A DNA stretch of 64,000 nt from Marasmius tenuissimus. Lineage: Eukaryota; Basidiomycota; Agaricomycetes; Agaricales; Marasmiaceae. The stretch lies in assembly GCA_029532415.1 (NCBI GenBank), contig JAQOTA010000050.1, forward strand, positions 6,262,001 through 6,326,000, given 5' to 3'. The position numbers and the translations under genes are program-made. Shown in pieces: positions 12,135 to 21,747 of the stretch (positions within the stretch are counted from its first letter, which is position 1; every line of letters starts with the position of its first letter). The notes below the pieces were generated by a model. The model did not search any database. It was not told the DNA's origin and saw nothing but the letters and a program-made list of their open reading frames with translations.

Positions 12135-12870
12135 CCGTCTAACCTTTGTCGGTGTAACTTCCTCCATAACCAATTACACCATAACCAACCTCACCTTCTT
12201 TCAGGCTTCCAGGTGGTTCCGCCGGGGCCAATATTTTATTTGTTGACTTCGTCTCGTGAGCTGCCTTGCGAAGTGGCCTTCATAATTGTGCACCGTTCTC
12301 TGTATATCTACATCTAATTACCCACAAATTACTAGAGAATTATACAATTTATATAGTCCCGTACATTATGTAGTAGGTTGCAGAGTCCCAAATGACCGAA
12401 AACCCAGAGTAAACGTGCAGTGCAAAGGCGAGGAACCAAGCAAATTAAGGCGTGAACTGAGTGTAGGGGATACGAACCAATGAATGGAAGCCGCAGACAC
12501 AACTCGTGGGATGGACCGTAGAGCTACAGGCAAGGAGATAGACTATGAGGGGGAGGGAAGGGACGTTCGAGAACGAAGGCTTCAGCGTAGGGTGTCCCGC
12601 CCCCTGCAATGCATAATTCATTTACTCGAGGGTTAGCTCGGCCTTGGGGTAGGGTACCCCACCAGCGGTTTTCCGTTCTTCGACGACCCATTCGTAACGC
12701 GCACCGCTAATCCTGCCTTCTGTATTCTCTTTAAACGTGGAACGCCATGCTCTCAGCCAATGCGGCCAGCGAGAGAGTCGGGGATCTTGACATGAACTGA
12801 TTGAAGAGGCGGGATGAGGGGAATGATAGGTTCCTTAAGTAGGGGGAACAAACCGAGGAGTGCTAGTGAG
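12135..12870 (-). pseudogene. Duplicated F-box gene 3' end plus its 3' flank (fragment)
   Basis: This segment aligns along its whole length with about 18778-19490. From about 12600 to 12870 on the minus strand it resembles the last ~80 codons of the F-box gene at 19239-21407: KEPI, SVHVKI, EHGVPRLKRIQKAGLAVRV, NGKPLVGYPTP. A TGA replaces a Trp codon (Gly-Trp-Glu-His in the full gene). The remainder, about 12135-12600, matches the 3' flank of the full gene, including a shared start near TTCGGTGTAACTTCCTC-like sequence. No 5' part of the gene is present, so this is a partial duplicate without function of its own. It lies just upstream of the RidA gene and could contain that gene's promoter. Confidence 0.8.
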
Positions 12871-13584
12871 GGCGACCCGGTAGTGTCAGGTACGCGTTGG
12901 TTCGGGTAGACATTATAAGATAAGATCCCTCACATTTCCTGTTTGGCTTTGTGCAAAAGACGCTGGCAAGCAAGGTGACGTCCTGAGTACGCCATGCTAT
13001 CCGATTCAGCTTGGCAGCCCTGCGGAGAATATCTCTCTCCATTCATCGATCCACTCTGGACCTAGGCCTTAGGCTCCGACTGATGGGTGAGCTTCAGAAC
13101 CTACCCCAATCCCCCGCGGTGCGTTGCACAAGGCCTCGAGAAGTTTGGCGAGGCTATAACTCCTCCGAATACACAGGTGTACGGTGCTCACGTCGACCCG
13201 TTATCGAGGGGTTTGACGTTGAGCCACAGTGGCGACCTACATTAGGTACAAGATCGTTGTTCTGGTGAGACAACGCAGATAGGAGCTAATTATGACTATG
13301 ATCAAGTACATTCTGCCCGCCATCTGATTCTTTTTGTGATCTGTTACAATTGTTTAGCTTTATCGGTCCCACTTTCGAATCCTCTTGACGTACGTTTTCA
13401 CGAGCTCACAGGCCTTTTGTTCTACTCTATAGTAACTGGTTTTAATAGAGTTTTAGCCCGACGTTTTAGTGCCCGAAATCGCATGAGCATCATAGTTTGC
13501 GCTGGGGAGAACGGGACTCCATATTTGCCGCGGAGCCCGAAACCGTGCTTGCCAGTGGAGGCGTGCTTGGAGCGTAGTCGAGGG
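12871..13584. other. Intergenic
   Basis: No gene is supported. An 85-codon frame at 13011-13268 shows no domain. The right part is the promoter flank of the GMC gene. Confidence 0.5.
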
Positions 13585-13592
13585 CTATAAAA
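13585..13592 (+). promoter_or_regulatory. TATA box of the GMC oxidoreductase locus
   Basis: CTATAAAA, about 58 bp upstream of the ATG at 13650. The preserved promoter agrees with decay being recent. Confidence 0.45.
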
Positions 13593-13649
13593 TCGGGAAG
13601 GGACGATCGTGAATACTCCATCAACTAGTTCACACTATCCCTCATAACA

Positions 13650-16596
13650 ATGCCTCTTGTTACCCTCGACCAAGCTCTCTCGCAACCCTTTGACTACATC
13701 ATTATTGGTGAGTGACCATGTCCAAGTTACAGACCCCCCTCGATCTGACAGTTGTTCACTTTACCCAGGCGGAGGGGTCAGTCTCAACATCCTACACGGA
13801 TTTTCGGAACAAACGTGTTTTGACCCTGGCTTACTTTGCGTAGACAGCGGGGCTTGTGGTAGCCAATCGACTCTCCGAGGACCCTGAAGTATCTGTACTC
13901 GTGCTCGACGCCGGAAACCCGAACCTGAATGATCCCCTCATCAGTGCGTCGCTTTGGTTCACTTCCTCGACTTATTGACACAATCTCACCTTCGATAACC
14001 TGCCTTCACAGCCCGAGGACATCAGTGGGCCTTACAGTACGGTAATCCACGGTACGACTGGGCGTTCAAAACGGTTAGTCTGTGTTCACCACTTACACTT
14101 CTCATGGGGCCGACAGTCGACTCGCCGCTGCCACTCTGGTGGGACCTCGATTGATATATGCGAACTAACTATGCTCGGCTTAAAATATAGGCGCCCCAGA
14201 AACATATGAACGGGAAGGAGTTTATGTGGTCCCGGTAAGCCATTTCTTACTTCCAACAACATATAACCGTCCTTACGAGACCAAAACCGACAGCGGAAAA
14301 AGCTTAGGAGGCAGCTCTGCAATGAACTTTCAACTTTGGTCCCTCCCTCCCAAAGGAGACATCGATAGTTCGTTCTTTGCGGCCATTCGCTCGAAAGACT
14401 TAGTACTCAACTTTTGCTTTCAAGACTGGGAAAAACTTGGCAATAAAGGATGGAATTGGACAACTTATGAGAAGTATCACAACAAGGCCGCCACGTAAGT
14501 TGCGTTCTCCACTCGAGGTATTCCAGTTAACATTTTGTGTTCCATTCGTTTCTTTCAGATATGTACCGATCGACCACACGACTCGTACCGACGCAAAGTC
14601 CCTGAAGGCCACTTGGGATCTTGAAAAACGCTCCAACGGTGCAGGTATGATGTTTTCCGTCGTGAATAACGTTTCAAAGGGAGACTTACACGCGTGAAAG
14701 GCCCCCTGTTTGTCACTCACCCCAAACTAAAATTCGAGATCGACTACAAGGCGCATGATGTGAGGACGCATAGCGCCACGCTATTTTGTCGGCACTGATC
14801 CGAATCCCGAATTCTCACAGACTTTACTTGGGATGGGAATACCGGAAGCTCGGGCGCCTGTAAGTGTGGTTTTCAGTTCCAGCAGAGGTTGAGAAACTTA
14901 ACTCCGATCACTTGAACTCAGTACCACGGAGAGGTATGAGCCAATTTACGCGTCTATGATCATTGATGGGAACCAGCCCTCATTATTATCATTCAGACAA
15001 CAGGTGTCCATATAGGTCTAAGCTCGATCGAACCAAGAACGCATACGAGAAGCTACGCAGCCACGGTTGGTGCTCATGACGTTCTGTTGCATTAGACTAC
15101 TTACCTTGCCTCAAAAGGCATACTTTATGCCAGTATCGACGCGGACAAATTTAAACGTTCTCACGACAGCATATGCTCATAGGCTCGTGACTACAGGACA
15201 AGGAGACGGGAATATTGTCGCAACTGGGGTCGAGTTCAACTACGGAGATGAAAAAAAGGTCCACGTCGCGCATGCCAAACGGGAGGTCATCATCTCAGCA
15301 GGGTATGATTTAGTAGACGGGTTACTACACTGCTTCATTAAACGACCAAAACTTCGTTTTTAGCGCGCTGAAGTCTCCCCAGATCCTGGAACTGTCTGGT
15401 ATTGGTCGTGAAGATGTCCTGTCCAGGATTGGGGTGCCAGTAAAAATCTCTCTCTCAGGTGTGGGGGAGAACGTTCAGGAGCACACCTACATGGGCACCA
15501 TTTATGGTTCGTTTCCCCCCGTTCCCCTCACTCGGCAGTAATGACACCTATGCAGAGCTTAAGGAAGATACCACGACCGAGACTTTGGACATGCTCAGGG
15601 ACGAGAAGATAGCTGCGAAGCACATTGAGCTCTTGTGAGAGTTTGGGTCTACTTGATTTCTGATCTGTCCTGGACTTAATCGATAACTTAGAGCAAAAGG
15701 AGAAGGTGCCTTCACTTCAGGGTTTACCAACATCGCATGGGTGCCGCTTGCCGATGTTACACCTCGCTCGCAAGCGCTCTATGAGCAAGAGAAGAAGTGG
15801 GTTGAAGAAGACGTAAAAAACAATAGCACATACCTGCCAGGTTTATTCGAGCAATACAACATCCAGCTGGAAAGAATCTCAAATGGCGGCCTTGACTGTG
15901 AGTTTGCCGTTACAGCGACATTCCTCGGAGCGGGTAGTGAGTGAGGTCTCTTTCGGATATGCCCAGACGGTCTGATGCGAGACCTTAGTGCCGCCCATCG
16001 AGGGAAAGAAGTATGTCTCGATTGTGGTATTCTACAACCACGCCTTTTCGAGGGGAACAATTCATTCGGCGTCCAACGACCCGCTCGATGATCCAGAGAT
16101 TGATCCTCATTACTGGGAACATCAAATCGGTCTGACTCATTCCTTTCTTACCGATGTGATTCCGTTAATGATGGTGATAATCTAGACCGGGATATTCTAC
16201 TGGAAGGTGTCAAGTACGCCAGGAAAATCGCACAGGCATCGCCGCTGCGGGATGAGATTGGCAAGTCCCACCCCGTTCGGCTCGCAGTTGACAATACTCA
16301 CGAGCATTTTCCACAGCCTGCGAATACATACCTGGACCTGGGATCGATACCGATGAGAAGTTGGCAGGTAGGTTGAGCGAGCTCTCGCTGGGTTTCTCCT
16401 TGAGACGTTACCCAGTACTGACATGAGTACCAGAATGGGGAAAAGATGCGTTGGGTCACACATTTCGTGAAGCACTACCGCTTCTCTTTGCAGACTGATG
16501 ATGGTTGATGAGTTTCGTCTCGTACTCTTAGACACGGGGGGATCCTGCTCTATGCTCCCGCGTGAGAAAAATGGGGTCGTTGACACGCATCTAAAG
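13650..16596 (+). pseudogene. GMC oxidoreductase (aryl-alcohol-oxidase type), 3'-truncated pseudogene
   Basis: FAD-dependent GMC-family oxidoreductase. Early exons are readable: 13650-13707, an 8-nt exon at 13769-13776, 13844-13943, 14012-14073, 14191-14234, 14294-14367, 14425-14494 and 14559-14644. They give the Rossmann glycine box IIGGGTAGLVVANRLSEDP, then YDWAFKT and RGKSLGGSSAMN (GMC signature 1). Later segments give GALKSPQILELSGIG (signature 2, near 15364-15410), FSRGTIHSASNDP near 16040 and GSCSMLPREKNGVVDTHLK (16540-16596). Two lesions are seen. Near 15105-15120 the reading frame jumps by one base between YLASK and AYFMP. After the donor at 16596 I find no final exon, so the C-terminal VVDLS...AHTQ segment, which holds the second catalytic His/Asn, is missing. 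Family members act on aromatic or short alcohols and release H2O2 for lignocellulose breakdown. Some middle exon limits are approximate. Confidence 0.8.
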
Positions 16597-17004
16597 GTAA
16601 GGCTGGATAAACCTCTTCAATTTATACGAGGCCGGCAAGCGGCAGGGCCCGCTACTGCCTTCAGTCAGTCCTCACGGCGAGGCCGAGTCTGAAGTGTGTA
16701 ATATGAACTCTTAGGGAGCCTTGGATTCCTCAACAGAATAAAACAAGAACAATTTTTGGACATGGGTAGTGTACAACTCATATTGCATTCCCACACACAA
16801 TTTGGGGACAATATGATCATAATGAAGTCGCAGACAGGAAACATACCCGGCTAATTTAAGGGGAAAGATGTGGTAAACGGGTGGTAAAACAATGAAGTCA
16901 GAGAATAGCATCAGTGAGGACGGATGAAGGGGCCTCCCTGCTAGTCGTCGCTCGGCCTTCGGCCAGCTCCTCCCACTGCAGGGAGGGAGGTTCCCCCTCA
17001 CCCC
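16597..17004. other. Intergenic, 3' of the truncated GMC gene
   Basis: Expected site of the missing last GMC exon, but nothing resembling it was found. It ends in CCTCACCCC (16996-17004), which recurs at 17575-17583 and is the candidate target-site duplication of the adjacent element. Confidence 0.5.
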
Positions 17005-17574
17005 GAGGGGCCACTACCGGGACTTTCCGCAATATCGACCCCTTGAGGGGTGTCGTGGGAAGTCTGATGCGGCAGACCGACTTGAGGCTAGCGGAACATG
17101 ATGCCAGCGCGGCAAAGCGTCAAGGTCAATACATTATACAATTACAGGTCAATACTTAGAGGAACGCGACGGTGTGGCTCTGGTATGATTTCAATTCTCC
17201 ACTCGTCATGAATAACGTCGGATACGCCCACACGTAGCGCAGTGTTTGACATTATGCAGCCAATTTCTCAAATGATTTTGCGAGTCTCTTCTTTTCTTTT
17301 TGCCCGTCATGGCAAAACCACTGCCAACGGAGCCAATATTTGCTCCAGATCAAACATGAGCAGAATCGGAATTGAAACAGTGATTGGGAGGACAGCAGAG
17401 CAAGGGAGGAAGTTGAGCGTTGGATTGAGAGATGGGTTATACCGGCTTATGGCGGTGAGTCTGACGCTATGCCGCTATGATGCCCACGCCTTGCCGCTGA
17501 CCTGCCGCTTGGGTCTTCCCACGACACCCCTCGAGGGGTTGATATCACGGAATGTTTCCGGCGGTGGCCCCCTG
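17005..17574. mobile_element. Mutator-like MITE candidate (570 bp, long inverted repeats)
   Basis: Imperfect terminal inverted repeats of about 115 bp: left arm 17005-17122, right arm about 17462-17574. The arms share a long near-exact core centred on ACCCCTTGAGGGGTGTCGTG (left 17038-17057) and its reverse complement near 17511-17530; a GCGGCA and a CGGCAAAGCGTCA-like block also match. Termini read GAGGGGCCAC and, reversed, CAGGGGGCCAC. The direct repeat CCTCACCCC flanks both sides (16996-17004 and 17575-17583), fitting a 9-bp target-site duplication. The central ~340 bp has no transposase-like frame. Long repeats, a 9-bp duplication and no coding capacity suggest a non-autonomous Mutator-like element. 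Superfamily assignment is inference. Confidence 0.7.
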
Positions 17575-17583
17575 CCTCACCCC

Positions 17584-18777
17584 ATCCAGATAAGCCAAGA
17601 GTTTTTCGAGCTCAAGAATGCTTTCTGTGTTGAGAAATTGATAGTCGCCAGTCTCTAATAACAATAACGTGAAGCCGACTTGAATATCTGGCTTATCATC
17701 TCGAAGATTCACCAGGGGACGGAACCTGATTGAGTCGTTTGAAGGTCGGAGTGAGGGTGGGTTGTGGACCGTGGTTCAAGATCATCTTGACACGATCTTC
17801 GAGAGAGCTCTGCCCGGAACATACATTCAAGTATTGAGCACACACACAAAAACAAGAGCAAAGACACGAATGCTCACCTCTTCTGTGCGAGAAACGCGTC
17901 GCACTCAAAAGTGCAGATCTTGAACCTAAAATCTGCCAATTGCAAGCTCTGAATACTTTGTGAGTGAGTTAGCAAGACATCCTTGCACTTCTGAGATATT
18001 TCACGGCCGCTTCTTCTTTGCTTGGATTGGCATTTGGAAATTGGCACGACGGGAGACGGAAGAGAATGCAGACACTGCCGGAAATATATTGAAATTCAGA
18101 TACTTCAGATGGCCGTAACTGTGTGAAAGTACACGTGAGTCGTGGGAAGTGCCCAAAGGAGGGGTGCGCAGAATCGGTTTTTCATGGACCGGTAAAACCC
18201 TCTACTTAACAGTAGCGGGAACCTAATGACCGCTCACAAAGAGGGTTTCAGGTATATGGAACGAAGAACATACGAGTGATTGATCTTTCCGTTGTCCCCC
18301 TAAATATTGCGGCTCATACACAAGGTAAACCAACTTGGAATGTAGATAGTGAATCCCGACTGATAGTTTCTTGAAATCTTAGCCACCGTCTACACAATCG
18401 CAGAGCTAGGTGAGAGATGACCACTACAAAGACTACCCGGGACTAAATCGTTCTATACAGCGTCAGATATTATCAAGGGAAAGTTCTCCCCCTAGATATC
18501 TAATCCTACTTTCTTATGTACAGTAGCAATATCCTTTGATTAAACCCAACGATAGATACGTCTTGTTACGTTACAGAGTCGATATATTAACAGAACTCGG
18601 GGAGATGCAGGTATGGACACTCCTGATCAAGATCATCGAACCTCAACTTCAGTAGGGTTTCGTCGCTGCTTACCTTGGTTACTCAATCCTAGGATGGGAC
18701 ATCTCGATGAACTCCGTTTTTCGTGGTGATGCTACGAGATGTCCCGTTAGGGTTCCACAATTCGGCGACTTTTTCCT
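17584..18777. other. Intergenic
   Basis: About 1.2 kb with no frame longer than about 70 codons and no recognisable domain, RNA gene or repeat. Confidence 0.5.
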
Positions 18778-19490
18778 TCAACCTTCGTCGGTGTAACTTC
18801 CTCTGAAGCATTATTAACATTCGCCCGCACCTTCTTCCCGCCCCCTCGGTGCCATTCCTTCATTTGTTGACTTCGTCTTGTGAGTTGCCTTGCAAAGTGA
18901 CCTTCATAGTCACGCACCGTTCCCTATATCTACATTTGATTGCCCATAAATCACTAAAGAATTATCCAAGATCTAGTCCCGTACATTATATGGTAGACTG
19001 CAGAGTCCCAAATAACCAAAAAAGCAGAGCAAACATGCAGAACAAAGGTGATGAACTAAGTAAATTAAGGCGTGAGCTGAGTGTAGGGTATGCGGGCCAA
19101 TGAATAGAAGTCGCAGACACGGTTCGTGAGATCCACCGAAGAACTGCAGGCGAAGAAATAAAGTACGAGGGAAAAGGAACAATTGAGAACGAGGGAGTCG
19201 GCGTGAGTTAGGGCGTCCCGCCCCTGATAACGCATGACTCAGGTACTCGAGAGTGGCCTCAGCTTTGGGGTAGGGTAGCCCAGTAACGGTTTTCCGTTTT
19301 TCGATGACCCGTCCATAACGCGCACCGCTAATCCTGCCTTCTGTATTCTCTTCAAGCGTGGAACGCCATGCTCCCAGCCACCACGGCCCGCAAGAGGATC
19401 GAGAATCTTGACATGAACTGATAGAAGAGGCGAGGTGAGGGGAACGATAGGTTCCTTAGGGGGAACAAACCGAGGGATGTTCGGGTGCAA
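18778..19490. repeat. Segmental duplication, source copy (3' end and flank of the F-box gene)
   Basis: Partner of 12135-12870 in the same orientation. Similarity runs through non-coding flank (18778-19238) and into the last ~80 codons of the F-box gene. Because this copy contains an open reading frame and the other has stops, this one is the likely source. Confidence 0.8.
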
Positions 19491-21407
19491 ATAGAGAGTA
19501 CGTGATTCGACCATCTTCTCAAATACATCGTTCTTCCAATCAGATCGAGCGGTGAGGTGGATACTTCTGAGGTTTGGAAGGAGGGGAGAGTGTGTATATG
19601 AACACGACGTCCGAAGAAGAGCTACCGAATGAACAGAGGTCGTTTCATCTCCTTCGTCTTCGTTGTCACTGGCTTCCGATGCTGAACTAGGGATCCCCGA
19701 CTCTGACCGTGCGTCACTACTAGCAGGATCTTCCTCGTTCCCCACCCCGAATGGGTTATCGGACCCCAGGAAATTGAAGCCCAGTAGGGCATGTTCATCG
19801 AGTGTTCCGTCGAAGAACGCCCTTATATCCTCCTGGAGGATATCATTGGCAATAGTGCGCTCGTCGATGTTCCACAGAGGAAGATCAGGATAATGAACCG
19901 TCAGCCCCTTGAGAAATTTGGGTGTGAGAAGGCTATGGCAACTTCGGTGCTCTTCGACAACGAGCTCCGTCAACCCGGGCATCGACTGCAACACCTTCAA
20001 GAGTTTCACATCCTTCAACCGGAACCCTGACACAACGAACTTGTGCAGACCACCGTCCCTCGAAAGCTTGGAACGTTGAAGGAACGACTCCAAATCCTTC
20101 AGAGCCGCGAACGAGATGGGGTACTGGCGTTTGTGATGTTCACTTGTCAGGAGAGCAAGGGTCTTCAGATTGGGGCATGTGAGGCCAGTCAATACGCGGG
20201 TGACGGGCGTGAATGGAAAGGTGTTTGAGTGGCCGAAAAGGGTAGTCAAGAGATCCCGTCGGAGGGGGAGTTCAGGAAGTTCGATGGTAAGGCAACGAAG
20301 GCTCTTCATGACAAGGGTGCTTTCAGCGCGATCCTGGGTATTTGCTCTGTTCCCGGTCTCGGGAGCTCCGGAATTTTCCTCGTCCAAAGATTGAGGCGTG
20401 TTCGGATCATCCAGAGATCCCACCGCCGGGAGCAACTCCAAATGAACGGAGACGAGGTTCGCACAGAGATGGAGAATCGTAGCGACCTCATCAACGGAGC
20501 GGTCTCGGAGGTAGAGATAGGTGAGTTGGGAGAAAGGGAATGGAGATCCTGATGGAGAGATTAGTCTCCCTGTCGGAATAGAGTAGGGGGTTCGCAACTC
20601 CAGCGAGCGAATCCTCTGCAGGTTCTGCTGTCGAATCAATTCAAACTCCCTACTTGACTCTGGTCCTTGGAGCACAAGGCGCTCAAGTGTTTGGAATTTC
20701 GGGAGAAATAGACGGAGAAAGTCAACCCTGACACGTTCCGTAATCGGCGATGAGACCTTAAGGTGGAAAGACCTCCAATAATTAGGAGCGTCGAGAAGTG
20801 GCTCCAGTATTCGGGGAACGAGGGGGTGGTTGGAATGTTGAGGCAGCGTTGTGAATGGACGCGACTCGATCGCCACTTCGACCGTAAGCGGAAGCTCTCG
20901 AGCCCGCTCGGTACATCGCTTGATCGCGTGTCTGAGCCGTTCAGGGTCGACGTACATTATTTCGGAGGAGAGATTGAAGTCGATGGTAATCAAGGCCCAT
21001 ATTGCCGGTGTGGACAGGGCGACGTGTCGCCAGTGGGAGCATACTTCGACCAACGTCGACGGTTCAAAAGTTGTGCTGGACCTGAGATAGGTAGGATCGT
21101 CCGTGATTTCGTTGGTAAACACGTTCATGTCAACGGTTTGAGCGAATATAAGGGAGAGGATTTCTGGGGGACATTTCCGAATGGGCGCAAACAGGGATTT
21201 GTGTCGCGTTCGCTCTGCTTCGAGCCCGAGGATTTGCCTTTGCAAGACCGAAACCTGTCGTTGAAGCGCGTTCAGACTTTCATGTCTCTCCTTTATTCTC
21301 CCATTCAGATTCTGTATTTGAGTTTCAATGAGTGCTGCGTCACTTGAGGATAGTGTTCGCCCAGCACGGAGCAAGTCTTCAAAGGAATGTGGCGTGGATG
21401 TAGACAT
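19239..21407 (-). CDS. F-box protein with N-terminal coiled coil
   Basis: Single-exon gene of 722 aa, with the start chosen at 21407 (MSTSTPHSFEDLL); the frame stays open 24 codons upstream but that part is not family-like. Residues about 25-70 form a heptad-rich coiled coil (LIETQIQNLNGRIKERHES). Residues about 78-140 are an F-box: CPPEILSLIF followed by LVEVCSHWRHVALSTPAIWA. The rest is a long leucine-rich substrate-recognition part without clear repeats. An acidic serine-rich linker lies near residues 580-620. F-box proteins bind Skp1 and present substrates to SCF ubiquitin ligases; this architecture is strongly expanded in mushroom-forming fungi. The substrate is unknown. Its 3' end was copied to 12600-12870. 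Confidence 0.88.
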   Translation of the reverse strand: MSTSTPHSFEDLLRAGRTLSSSDAALIETQIQNLNGRIKERHESLNALQRQVSVLQRQILGLEAERTRHKSLFAPIRKCPPEILSLIFAQTVDMNVFTNEITDDPTYLRSSTTFEPSTLVEVCSHWRHVALSTPAIWALITIDFNLSSEIMYVDPERLRHAIKRCTERARELPLTVEVAIESRPFTTLPQHSNHPLVPRILEPLLDAPNYWRSFHLKVSSPITERVRVDFLRLFLPKFQTLERLVLQGPESSREFELIRQQNLQRIRSLELRTPYSIPTGRLISPSGSPFPFSQLTYLYLRDRSVDEVATILHLCANLVSVHLELLPAVGSLDDPNTPQSLDEENSGAPETGNRANTQDRAESTLVMKSLRCLTIELPELPLRRDLLTTLFGHSNTFPFTPVTRVLTGLTCPNLKTLALLTSEHHKRQYPISFAALKDLESFLQRSKLSRDGGLHKFVVSGFRLKDVKLLKVLQSMPGLTELVVEEHRSCHSLLTPKFLKGLTVHYPDLPLWNIDERTIANDILQEDIRAFFDGTLDEHALLGFNFLGSDNPFGVGNEEDPASSDARSESGIPSSASEASDNEDEGDETTSVHSVALLRTSCSYTHSPLLPNLRSIHLTARSDWKNDVFEKMVESRTLYLHPNIPRFVPPKEPIVPLTSPLLSVHVKILDPLAGRGGWEHGVPRLKRIQKAGLAVRVMDGSSKNGKPLLGYPTPKLRPLSST

Positions 21408-21747
21408 GTCCTGCAGCAAAATATGATTAAATAGATAAGTAAAGCGGACTTCATGAGAGGAAACTGACTTTTTACCCACTTGTTGGGGTGGTGGTAGTAA
21501 TTAGAAACGAAGCAATGAGAGTAGCGCGCCAAGATTCCACTTGCGGCGAAGTCACACGGTACGTAATACTTTTCCAGATATAGTCTTCAACGGTCTGTTG
21601 CAAAGCCGAAGTCAATCAGGCTGGAAAGAATTGATTTAGGGCAATCGTAAGATACAGTACATCTACAAGCAAATCGTAAAACACTAATTCGTGAATACCG
21701 TTTAATGAATAATAAACGAAAGTCCGTCTCTTTGGCCAGTCACCATT

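Noticed and set aside
11668..12173. 152- and 74-codon minus-strand frames over RidA exon 1 and upstream
   Set aside because: Different frame from the RidA product and no recognisable domain; the spliced RidA model explains the region.
16597..17004. Insertion of the MITE as the cause of the missing GMC exon
   Set aside because: The element begins about 400 bp past the last GMC exon and no exon remnant is found on its far side, so a separate deletion is more likely.
17242..17658. 138-codon frame spanning the right arm of the inverted-repeat element
   Set aside because: It crosses the element boundary and repeat arm; no transposase or other domain.
19663..21347. Several plus-strand frames up to 194 codons
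   Set aside because: All antisense to the intact single-exon F-box gene; composition is the mirror of that gene.
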